Positions 56,877 through 64,000 of a stretch of DNA of 64,000 nt are shown one piece after another. Within the stretch, counting starts at the first letter, position 1. Every line of letters begins with the position of its first letter. Below the pieces are notes generated by a model. That model had not been told where the DNA came from and did not search any database. It saw only the letters and a program-made list of their open reading frames with translations. Source of the stretch: Kosakonia radicincitans DSM 16656 (GTDB taxonomy: Bacteria > Pseudomonadota > Gammaproteobacteria > Enterobacterales > Enterobacteriaceae). The stretch is from contig NZ_CP018016.1 of NCBI RefSeq assembly GCF_000280495.2, positions 930,001 to 994,000 of the forward strand, written 5' to 3'. Both the position numbers and the translations under genes were made by a program.

Positions 56877-58292
56877 GTGGATTACCTGCCATTATTTGCT
56901 GAAGTAAAAGACCGCCCCGTACTGGTGATTGGCGGCGGCGAAATCGCCGCGCGCAAGATCACCTTTTTGCGTCGCGCTGGCGCACGCGTGCAGGTTGTCG
57001 CGCAACGGCTGGAACCGCAACTGCAACAGCTTGCCGACAGCCAGGCGATTCACTGGCTGGCGACCGAATTTGACGAAGCACAGCTGGATGCCGTTTTCCT
57101 GGTGATTGCGGCAACCGATGACACGGCGCTGAATCAGCGCGTCTTTGCGGCAGCAAATGCGCGTCACAAGCTGGTCAACGTCGTGGATAACCAGCCGCTG
57201 TGTTCCTTTATTTTCCCGTCGATTGTTGATCGCTCGCCGCTGCTGGTGGCGATTTCCTCTGGCGGAACCGCGCCGGTGCTGGCGCGTCTGCTGCGTGAAA
57301 AGATAGAAGCGCTGCTGCCGGGCAATCTGGGCCGTATGGCGGAAGTGGCCGGGCGCTGGCGTTCGCGGATTAAAGCCTTTCGCCGCACCACGGATGAACG
57401 TCGCCGCTTCTGGGAAAGCGCTTTTCGCGGGCGTTTTGCCAGCCTGATGGCTGCCGGAGATGAACCCGCCGCCGAAAAAGCGCTCGAAGCCGAACTGAAA
57501 CAGCCGGGTTCGGGTAGCGGAGAAATTATCCTGGTTGGTGCCGGGCCGGGCGACGCGGGGCTGCTGACGTTGCGCGGTTTGCAGGTGATCCAGCAGGCCG
57601 ACGTGGTGTTTTACGATCATCTGGTCAGCGATGAAGTGCTGGAGCTGACCCGCCGCGATGCAGAGAAAATCTGCGTCGGTAAACGCGCCGGTTCCCATTC
57701 GGTGGCGCAGCATGAGACCAACCGCATGCTGGTGGATGCGGCGCGCGAAGGTAAAACGGTGGTGCGGCTGAAAGGCGGCGACCCGTTTATTTTTGGCCGC
57801 GGCGGTGAAGAGTTACAGGCGGCGGCAGAAGCCGGCATTCCTTTTCAGGTGGTGCCGGGCGTCACGGCGGCCTCCGGCGCGACGGCTTATGCAGGCATTC
57901 CCCTGACGCACCGGGATTTTGCCCAGTCGGTAACATTTGTCACCGGCCACTATAAAGCCGACAGCGTACCGTTCGACTGGGCGCAACTGGCGCAAAGCCG
58001 ACAGACGCTGGCGATTTATATGGGCACCATGAAAGCGGCAGAGATCAGCGAACAACTGATTGCTCACGGGCGCGATAAAACCACGCCGGTGGCGGTGATC
58101 TCTCGCGGTACGCGCGCGGAGCAACAGGTTACTACCGGCACACTAGAACAACTCGAGGAACTGGCGCATGCTGCGCCGATGCCCGCCCTGCTGGTGGTGG
58201 GCGAAGTGGTGCAGCTTCATCGCGAGCTCGCCTGGTTCCGGCATACGACAGCAACGGACGCCTTTGACGCCTCCGTGATTAAACTGGCTTAA
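56877..58292 (+). CDS. cysG: Siroheme synthase, copy in the cys operon
   Basis: Trifunctional enzyme: SAM-uroporphyrinogen III methyltransferase, precorrin-2 dehydrogenase and sirohydrochlorin ferrochelatase, giving siroheme for sulfite reductase. 471 residues from the GTG giving [14 protein letters not shown]; a GTG four codons upstream is possible. N-terminal CysG-A domain with [11 protein letters not shown] (NAD) and [18 protein letters not shown]-terminal methyltransferase with [29 protein letters not shown] and [19 protein letters not shown]. Differs from the E. coli nir-linked CysG; placement ahead of cysDNC is known in Klebsiella-type genomes. cysD follows after 9 bases. Confidence 0.93.
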   Translation: MDYLPLFAEVKDRPVLVIGGGEIAARKITFLRRAGARVQVVAQRLEPQLQQLADSQAIHWLATEFDEAQLDAVFLVIAATDDTALNQRVFAAANARHKLVNVVDNQPLCSFIFPSIVDRSPLLVAISSGGTAPVLARLLREKIEALLPGNLGRMAEVAGRWRSRIKAFRRTTDERRRFWESAFRGRFASLMAAGDEPAAEKALEAELKQPGSGSGEIILVGAGPGDAGLLTLRGLQVIQQADVVFYDHLVSDEVLELTRRDAEKICVGKRAGSHSVAQHETNRMLVDAAREGKTVVRLKGGDPFIFGRGGEELQAAAEAGIPFQVVPGVTAASGATAYAGIPLTHRDFAQSVTFVTGHYKADSVPFDWAQLAQSRQTLAIYMGTMKAAEISEQLIAHGRDKTTPVAVISRGTRAEQQVTTGTLEQLEELAHAAPMPALLVVGEVVQLHRELAWFRHTTATDAFDASVIKLA

Positions 58293-58301
58293 GGAATGGT
58301 T

Positions 58302-59210
58302 ATGGATCAAAAACGACTCACTCACCTGCGACAACTGGAGGCGGAAAGCATCCATATCATCCGCGAAGTGGCCGCCGAATTTTCCAACCCGGTGATGATG
58401 TACTCCATCGGCAAAGATTCCAGCGTGATGTTGCATCTGGCGCGTAAAGCCTTCTATCCGGGCACGCTGCCGTTTCCGCTGCTGCACGTCGATACCGGCT
58501 GGAAATTCCGTGAGATGTATGAATTCCGCGACCGTACCGCCAAAGCATATGGCTGCGAACTGCTGGTGCACAAAAACCCGGAAGGGGTGGCGATGGGGAT
58601 TAACCCGTTCGTGCACGGCAGCGCGAAACATACCGACATTATGAAAACCGAAGGGCTGAAGCAGGCTCTGAACAAATACGGTTTTGACGCGGCTTTCGGC
58701 GGCGCGCGCCGCGACGAAGAGAAATCACGCGCCAAAGAGCGTATTTACTCTTTCCGCGACCGTTTCCACCGCTGGGATCCGAAGAACCAGCGTCCGGAGC
58801 TGTGGCACAACTACAACGGCCAGATCAACAAGGGTGAAAGCATTCGCGTTTTCCCGCTCTCGAACTGGACCGAGCTGGATATCTGGCAGTACATCTTCCT
58901 GGAAAATATTGAAATCGTTCCGCTGTACCTGGCGGCAGAGCGCCCGGTACTGGAGCGCGACGGTATGCTGATGATGATCGATGACGACCGTATCGATCTG
59001 CAACCTGGCGAAGTGATCGAGCAGCGGATGGTGCGTTTCCGTACGCTCGGCTGCTGGCCGCTGACCGGCGCGGTGGAATCTTCCGCGCAGACGCTGCCGG
59101 AGATCATTGAAGAGATGCTGGTTTCCACCACCAGTGAACGTCAGGGCCGCGTGATTGACCGCGACCAGGCCGGCTCGATGGAGCTGAAAAAACGTCAGGG
59201 ATACTTCTAA
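58302..59210 (+). CDS. cysD: Sulfate adenylyltransferase subunit 2
   Basis: Catalytic subunit of ATP sulfurylase, forming APS from sulfate and ATP with CysN. 302 residues as in E. coli; the ATG at 58302 has TAAGGA at proper distance, while the ATG at 58296 is too close. PP-loop [16 protein letters not shown] (SxGKDS) near residue 36, and the R-rich [15 protein letters not shown] segment. Followed by cysN after 9 bases. Confidence 0.97.
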   Translation: MDQKRLTHLRQLEAESIHIIREVAAEFSNPVMMYSIGKDSSVMLHLARKAFYPGTLPFPLLHVDTGWKFREMYEFRDRTAKAYGCELLVHKNPEGVAMGINPFVHGSAKHTDIMKTEGLKQALNKYGFDAAFGGARRDEEKSRAKERIYSFRDRFHRWDPKNQRPELWHNYNGQINKGESIRVFPLSNWTELDIWQYIFLENIEIVPLYLAAERPVLERDGMLMMIDDDRIDLQPGEVIEQRMVRFRTLGCWPLTGAVESSAQTLPEIIEEMLVSTTSERQGRVIDRDQAGSMELKKRQGYF

Positions 59211-59219
59211 GGAGCCGCC

Positions 59220-60647
59220 ATGAATACCACTATTGCCCAACAAATTGCCAACGAAGGCGGCGTTGAAGCGTATCTGCACGCTCAGCAGCACAAAAGCCTG
59301 CTGCGCTTTCTGACCTGCGGCAGCGTCGATGACGGGAAAAGCACCCTGATCGGCCGTCTGCTGCACGATACCCGCCAGATCTATGAAGATCAGCTCTCTA
59401 CGCTGCATAACGACAGTAAACGCCACGGCACGCAGGGCGAAAAACTCGACCTTGCGCTGCTGGTGGACGGCCTGCAAGCGGAGCGTGAGCAGGGCATTAC
59501 CATTGATGTGGCCTATCGCTATTTCTCCACGGAGAAGCGCAAATTTATCATCGCCGATACGCCAGGGCACGAGCAGTACACCCGCAATATGGCCACCGGC
59601 GCGTCCACCTGCGATCTGGCGATTTTGTTGATCGATGCGCGTAAAGGCGTGCTGGATCAAACCCGTCGCCACAGCTTTATCTCCACGCTGCTGGGTATCA
59701 AGCACCTGGTGGTGGCGGTGAATAAAATGGATCTGGTGGAATTTAGCGAAGAGATCTTCGAAAACATCCGCCAGGACTACCTGACCTTTGCTGAACAACT
59801 GCCGGGCAACCTGGATATCCGTTTCGTGCCGCTGTCGGCGCTGGAAGGCGATAACGTTGCCAGCCAGAGCGAAAAAATGCCGTGGTACAGCGGCCCGACG
59901 CTGCTGGAAGTGCTGGAAATCGTCGAGATCCAGCGCGTAGTCGATACCCAGCCGATGCGTTTCCCGGTGCAGTATGTTAACCGCCCGAACCTCGACTTCC
60001 GTGGTTTCTCCGGTACGCTGGCGTCCGGCGTGGTGAGCGTGGGTCAACGCATTAAAGTGCTGCCATCAGGCGTGGAATCGACCATTACCCGCATCGTCAC
60101 GTTTGATGGCGATTTACAGGAAGCGGGAGCGGGCGAAGCCATTACGCTGGTGCTGAAAGATGAGATCGACATCAGCCGCGGCGACCTGATTCTTGATGCG
60201 CAGGAAACCCTGCCAGCCGTGCAGCGCGCGTCGCTTGACGTGGTGTGGATGGCGGAACAGCCGTTGCAACCGGGCCAGAGCTTTGACATCAAAGTGGCGG
60301 GCAAAAAGACGCGCGCACGCGTCGATGCCATTCAGTATCAGGTGGACATCAACAATCTGACGCAGCGCCAGGTCGAGAGCCTGCCGCTGAACGGCATTGG
60401 TCTGGTTGATTTGACCTTTGATGAACCGCTGACGCTGGACGCGTATCAGCAAAACCCGGTCACCGGCGGCATTATCTTTATCGATCGGCTGAGCAACGTG
60501 ACCGTGGGCGCGGGTATGGTGCGTGATGTTCATATTGAACAGACGACCAGCGCCTCGGAGTTCAGCGCGTTTGAACTGGAGCTGAACCAGCTTATCCGTA
60601 AGCACTTCCCGCACTGGGGCGCGCGCGATCTGCTGGGAGGCAAATAA
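59220..60647 (+). CDS. cysN: Sulfate adenylyltransferase subunit 1 (GTPase)
   Basis: EF-Tu-like GTPase that drives CysD. 475 residues, as in E. coli. G1 [16 protein letters not shown] (near 33), G3 [13 protein letters not shown]4 NKMDL, then beta-barrel domains with [18 protein letters not shown] at the C terminus. Stop TAA overlaps the cysC ATG by 1 base. Confidence 0.97.
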   Translation: MNTTIAQQIANEGGVEAYLHAQQHKSLLRFLTCGSVDDGKSTLIGRLLHDTRQIYEDQLSTLHNDSKRHGTQGEKLDLALLVDGLQAEREQGITIDVAYRYFSTEKRKFIIADTPGHEQYTRNMATGASTCDLAILLIDARKGVLDQTRRHSFISTLLGIKHLVVAVNKMDLVEFSEEIFENIRQDYLTFAEQLPGNLDIRFVPLSALEGDNVASQSEKMPWYSGPTLLEVLEIVEIQRVVDTQPMRFPVQYVNRPNLDFRGFSGTLASGVVSVGQRIKVLPSGVESTITRIVTFDGDLQEAGAGEAITLVLKDEIDISRGDLILDAQETLPAVQRASLDVVWMAEQPLQPGQSFDIKVAGKKTRARVDAIQYQVDINNLTQRQVESLPLNGIGLVDLTFDEPLTLDAYQQNPVTGGIIFIDRLSNVTVGAGMVRDVHIEQTTSASEFSAFELELNQLIRKHFPHWGARDLLGGK

Positions 60648-61252
60648 TGGCTCTGCATGACGAAAATGTCGTCTGGCATGCCCATCCGGTAACGCCTGAG
60701 CAGCGCGAACAACTCCACGGTCACCGTGGGGTTGTGCTGTGGTTTACCGGGCTCTCCGGCTCCGGCAAATCGACGGTCGCTGGCGCGCTGGAAGAGGCGC
60801 TGCATAAGGCAGGTGTCAGTACTTATCTGCTGGATGGCGACAATGTGCGCCACGGTTTGTGCAGCGATCTCGGCTTTAGTGATGACGATCGCAAAGAGAA
60901 TATCCGCCGCGTCGGCGAAGTAGCCAAACTGATGGTGGAATCCGGGCTGGTGGTGCTGACGGCATTTATTTCGCCGCACCGCGCTGAGCGCCAGATGGTG
61001 CGTGAACGCCTTGGGGAAGGGCGTTTTATCGAAGTGTTTGTCGATACGCCGCTGGCGATTTGTGAAGCGCGCGATCCTAAAGGGTTGTACAAGAAAGCGC
61101 GCGCCGGTGAACTGCGTAATTTCACCGGGATTGATTCGGTTTACGAAGCGCCCAAATCGCCGGAAGTTCACCTGCAAGGTGAACAATTGGTAACAAATTT
61201 GGTCAGCCAATTATTAGACCTCCTCCGGGAGAGCGATATTATCAGATCCTGA
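60647..61252 (+). CDS. cysC: Adenylylsulfate kinase
   Basis: Phosphorylates APS to PAPS. 201 residues, as in E. coli. P-loop [17 protein letters not shown] (near 31-47), [27 protein letters not shown] and the [13 protein letters not shown] segment. Last gene of cysG-cysD-cysN-cysC; reduction genes cysHIJ are not in the window. Confidence 0.97.
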   Translation: MALHDENVVWHAHPVTPEQREQLHGHRGVVLWFTGLSGSGKSTVAGALEEALHKAGVSTYLLDGDNVRHGLCSDLGFSDDDRKENIRRVGEVAKLMVESGLVVLTAFISPHRAERQMVRERLGEGRFIEVFVDTPLAICEARDPKGLYKKARAGELRNFTGIDSVYEAPKSPEVHLQGEQLVTNLVSQLLDLLRESDIIRS

Positions 61253-61363
61253 GACGGTACTGGCGATACGCGCCTTCTTCAGGCATTACGGCGTTGAGAT
61301 TACGCTTCCTGAATTGGCGCGCGTATCTCCTGTTTACCGGTCGTACAGGCAACAGGATCCGAT

Positions 61364-61690
61364 ATGCGTAACAGTCAGAACATCACCCTCACACGGTCGC
61401 CATCACTCCCTGCGACCCCCGACGAAACCACATGGTCTTTTCCCGGGGCCGTGGTGGGGTTCGTTGCATGGCTGCTGGCGCTGGCGATCCCGTTTATGAT
61501 TTACGGTTCCAACACGCTATTTTTCTTTCTCTATACCTGGCCGTTTTTCCTCGCGCTGATGCCCGTCTCCGTGGTGGTCGGCATTGCATTGCATTCGCTG
61601 CTCGGTGGCCGGTTGCTTTACAGCAGCGTGGCGACGCTGTTGACGGTCGCCGCCATGTTTGGCGTGCTGTTTATGTGGTTGCTGGGCTAG
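61364..61690 (+). CDS. ygbE: DUF3561 inner-membrane protein YgbE
   Basis: 108 residues (E. coli 107), with three or so membrane segments (VVGFVAWLLALAIPFMIYG, LFFFLYTWPFFLALMPVSVVVG, SVATLLTVAAMFGVLFMWLLG). Function unknown; sits between cysC and ftsB as in K-12. Confidence 0.92.
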   Translation: MRNSQNITLTRSPSLPATPDETTWSFPGAVVGFVAWLLALAIPFMIYGSNTLFFFLYTWPFFLALMPVSVVVGIALHSLLGGRLLYSSVATLLTVAAMFGVLFMWLLG

Positions 61691-61850
61691 CGGCCTTACG
61701 TCAAAGCGTAACCCTCATTAAGGCAATGTGTCCGGCTACGGTTCGGAAGACATTTATGATAAAGTCTGGCGCTTGCGCGGCATCGCCCGGCCCCGGAGTG
61801 GAGTCTGACGAAAAGTTATGGGATGATGGTGCCGTTTTTCAGGGGGCAGG

Positions 61851-62189
61851 ATGGGTAAACTAACGCTGCTATTGCTGGCTTTACTGGTCTGGCTACAGTA
61901 CTCGCTGTGGTTTGGCAAGAATGGTCTGCATGACTACGGCCGCGTCAGCGAAGATGTGGCGACACAGCAGGCGACGAACGCCAAATTAAAATCGCGTAAC
62001 GATCAGCTTTTCGCCGAAATTGACGACCTCAATGGCGGTCAGGAAGCGATTGAGGAACGCGCACGCAATGAATTAACCATGACTAAGCCGGGCGAAACGT
62101 TTTATCGTCTGGTGCCGGACTCGTCAAAGCGTACGCCGGGGTCAGCGCAAAACCAGAATCAGAATCAAAACACACAAAATAATCGATAA
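61851..62189 (+). CDS. ftsB: Cell division protein FtsB
   Basis: Essential bitopic divisome protein forming FtsQLB. 112 residues (E. coli 103). N-terminal membrane helix ([19 protein letters not shown]), then a coiled coil (about 25-70: [25 protein letters not shown]) and the [20 protein letters not shown] segment. The extra length is a low-complexity C-terminal tail [13 protein letters not shown]. ispD follows after 19 bases; cotranscription is likely. Confidence 0.96.
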   Translation: MGKLTLLLLALLVWLQYSLWFGKNGLHDYGRVSEDVATQQATNAKLKSRNDQLFAEIDDLNGGQEAIEERARNELTMTKPGETFYRLVPDSSKRTPGSAQNQNQNQNTQNNR

Positions 62190-62208
62190 ACAGTCCCGGG
62201 TTTACGAC

Positions 62209-62919
62209 ATGTCAGCACTAATTCCGGACGTCTGTGCCGTGGTGCCGGCCGCCGGATTCGGCCGCCGCATGCAAACGGAATGTCCTAAGCAGTATCTCTC
62301 CATTGGCCAAAAAACCATTCTTGAGCACGCCGTAGACGCGCTGCTTGCCCACCCGCGCGTCAGCCGGGTGATTATTGCCGTCAGTCCAGGCGACGAGCGC
62401 TTTGCCCGTCTGCCGCTGGCGCAACATCCGCAGATTACCGTGGTGAACGGCGGCGCAGAACGCGCTGATTCGGTGCTGGCGGGCTTAAAAGCCGCTGGCG
62501 ACGCACAGTGGGTGCTGGTGCATGATGCCGCGCGTCCTTGTCTGCATCAGGATGATTTAAACCGGCTGTTACAGCTCAGCGAAACCAGCCGCGTCGGCGG
62601 TATTCTTGCCGCGCCGGTGCGCGACACCATGAAACGCGCGGAGCCGGGAAAAACAGCGATTGCCCATACCGTCGAGCGTAATGATTTATGGCATGCGCTA
62701 ACGCCGCAATTTTTCCCGCTGCAACTGCTGCACGATTGCCTGACCCGCGCGCTGAATGAAGGCGCGACGATCACCGACGAAGCGTCGGCGCTGGAGTATT
62801 GCGGATTCCACCCGGAGTTGGTTGCCGGACGCGCGGATAATATTAAAGTGACCCGACCGGAAGATTTACGGCTGGCAGAATTCTATCTGACCCTTTCTGA
62901 CCTTCAGGAGAAAGCATAA
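62209..62919 (+). CDS. ispD: 2-C-methyl-D-erythritol 4-phosphate cytidylyltransferase
   Basis: MEP-pathway enzyme making CDP-ME. 236 residues, as in E. coli. Nucleotide-binding [20 protein letters not shown] (near 10-29), VHDAARPC and [16 protein letters not shown]. Its stop overlaps the ispF ATG by 1 base. Confidence 0.97.
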   Translation: MSALIPDVCAVVPAAGFGRRMQTECPKQYLSIGQKTILEHAVDALLAHPRVSRVIIAVSPGDERFARLPLAQHPQITVVNGGAERADSVLAGLKAAGDAQWVLVHDAARPCLHQDDLNRLLQLSETSRVGGILAAPVRDTMKRAEPGKTAIAHTVERNDLWHALTPQFFPLQLLHDCLTRALNEGATITDEASALEYCGFHPELVAGRADNIKVTRPEDLRLAEFYLTLSDLQEKA

Positions 62920-63398
62920 TGCGCATTGGACACGGTTTTGACGTACACGCCTTTGGCGGTGAAGGCCCGATTATTATCGGCGGCGTACGCATTCCTTACG
63001 AGAAAGGGCTGCTGGCGCACTCTGATGGCGATGTGGCACTGCATGCGCTGACAGATGCTCTGCTGGGCGCGGCGGCGCTGGGCGACATCGGCAAACTGTT
63101 CCCGGATACCGATCCGGCATTTAAAGGCGCCGATAGCCGCGCGCTGCTGCGCGAGGCCTGGCGACGCATTCAGGCGAAGGGCTATACGCTGAGTAACGTT
63201 GATGTGACCATCATTGCCCAGGCGCCGAAAATGCTGCCGCACATTCCGCAGATGCGCGTCTTCATCGCCGAAGATCTCGGCTGCCATATGGATGATGTCA
63301 ACGTCAAAGCCACCACCACCGAGAAACTTGGTTTTACCGGGCGTGGCGAAGGCATTGCCTGTGAAGCGGTAGCGCTGCTGGTGAAGGCGGCAAAATGA
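62919..63398 (+). CDS. ispF: 2-C-methyl-D-erythritol 2,4-cyclodiphosphate synthase
   Basis: MEP-pathway zinc enzyme, trimer. 159 residues, as in E. coli. Zinc ligands Asp8 and His10 ([11 protein letters not shown]) and His42 ([14 protein letters not shown]). Overlaps truD by ATGA. Confidence 0.97.
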   Translation: MRIGHGFDVHAFGGEGPIIIGGVRIPYEKGLLAHSDGDVALHALTDALLGAAALGDIGKLFPDTDPAFKGADSRALLREAWRRIQAKGYTLSNVDVTIIAQAPKMLPHIPQMRVFIAEDLGCHMDDVNVKATTTEKLGFTGRGEGIACEAVALLVKAAK

Positions 63399-64000
63399 CA
63401 GAATTCGAAAACCTGACCTGGCTGCATGGCAAACCAGCAGGTAGCGGGATCCTCAAAGCCAACCCGGAAGATTTCGTCGTTGTGGAAGATCTCGGCTTTG
63501 AACCGGATGGCGAAGGCGAACATATTCTGGTGCGTATTCTGAAAAGTGGCTGCAACACCCGTTTTGTGGCAGATGCGCTGGCAAAATTCCTAAAAATTCA
63601 TGCACGCGAAGTGAGCTTCGCCGGGCAAAAAGATAAACATGCGGTGACCGAGCAATGGCTCTGCGCCCGCGTGCCTGGCAATACGATGCCGGATCTCAGC
63701 ACGTTTGAGCTTGAAGGCTGTAAAGTGCTGGAGTATGCCCGCCATAAGCGCAAGCTGCGGCTGGGTGCATTGCAGGGCAACGCATTTACGCTGGTGCTGC
63801 GTGAAGTGAGCGATCGGGCGGATGTGGAAGCCCGTTTGCAGACCATCAGTGAAAAAGGTGTGCCGAATTATTTCGGTGCGCAGCGTTTTGGTATTGGCGG
63901 CAGCAATTTGCAGGGCGCGTTGCGCTGGGCGCAAAGCGCTGCGCCGGTTCGCGATCGTAATAAACGCAGCTTCTGGCTGTCGGCGGCGCGCAGCGCGTTG
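63395..64000 (+). CDS. truD: tRNA pseudouridine(13) synthase (5' part)
   Basis: Modifies U13 of tRNA-Glu. The first 202 codons lie in the window (E. coli protein 349); the gene runs off the right edge with no stop. ATG overlaps the ispF stop (ATGA). Start [14 protein letters not shown]; the catalytic Asp is in [16 protein letters not shown] (near residue 80); [12 protein letters not shown] is the second TruD hallmark. Confidence 0.95.
   Translation, partial: MTEFENLTWLHGKPAGSGILKANPEDFVVVEDLGFEPDGEGEHILVRILKSGCNTRFVADALAKFLKIHAREVSFAGQKDKHAVTEQWLCARVPGNTMPDLSTFELEGCKVLEYARHKRKLRLGALQGNAFTLVLREVSDRADVEARLQTISEKGVPNYFGAQRFGIGGSNLQGALRWAQSAAPVRDRNKRSFWLSAARSAL

Noticed and set aside
58725..60047. 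440-codon open frame antisense to cysD and cysN
   Set aside because: Shadow of highly biased codons in the real genes; no ribosome site or recognisable domain, His- and Gln-rich as such shadows are.

Overview
The window is a chromosomal segment of an enteric gammaproteobacterium (Enterobacteriaceae). Nearly every gene has a close E. coli K-12 counterpart of near-identical length. The order araE, ygeA-lysR-lysA, galR-omrB/omrA-aas-lplT-tas-ygdR-ygdQ-mutH-rppH-ptsP-lgt-thyA-ppdAB-ygdB-ppdC-recC-ptrA-recB-recD-argA-amiC-tRNA(fMet)-mltA-tcdA-csdE-csdA-ygdI-gcvB-gcvA-ygdD-rlmM-fucR follows the K-12 map. The extra sugar genes (oligogalacturonide and cellobiose/arbutin type) and a cysG copy in front of cysDNC point to a Klebsiella/Enterobacter/Kosakonia-like, plausibly plant-associated, lineage; genus is inference.

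Region 1 (1-9.1 kb) is a pectin/arabinose block. It holds the 3' end of kduD, araE behind an AraC/CRP-type promoter, and on the minus strand togMNAB (oligogalacturonide ABC transporter), ogl (oligogalacturonate lyase) and kdgF (unsaturated uronate linearisation). Palindromes matching KdgR boxes precede togM and kdgF. Together they import pectin oligomers, cut them to unsaturated monomers, linearise them, and pass them to KduI/KduD and the KDG pathway. Compared with K-12 the tog-ogl-kdgF block sits between araE and ygeA.

Region 2 (9.1-17.4 kb): ygeA, the divergent lysR/lysA pair, then a second accessory block: a LacI-family repressor, a PTS EIIC, a GH1 phospho-beta-glucosidase, a UxuR-like GntR regulator and a GNAT. 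It lies between lysA and galR, which are neighbours in K-12. Three phased palindromes lie in the repressor-permease gap.

Region 3 (17.4-55.4 kb) is conserved backbone. It carries tandem OmrB/OmrA sRNAs, phospholipid repair (aas-lplT), mismatch repair (mutH), a DnaA-box cluster between mutH and rppH that matches the position of E. coli DARS2, the Ntr-PTS enzyme ptsP, lipoprotein and thymidylate synthesis, a minor pseudopilin cluster, recC-ptrA-recB-recD, argA with ARG boxes, two identical initiator tRNA genes, cell-wall enzymes, the CsdA-CsdE-TcdA t6A/sulfur system, GcvB/GcvA and rlmM.

Region 4 (55.4-64 kb): fucR is followed directly by iap, then cysG-cysD-cysN-cysC (sulfate activation plus siroheme) and ygbE-ftsB-ispD-ispF-truD. 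In K-12 fucR and iap are tens of kb apart (eno, pyrG, relA, cas/CRISPR, the other fuc genes), so this is a synteny junction. No phage, transposon, CRISPR array or integrase was seen.
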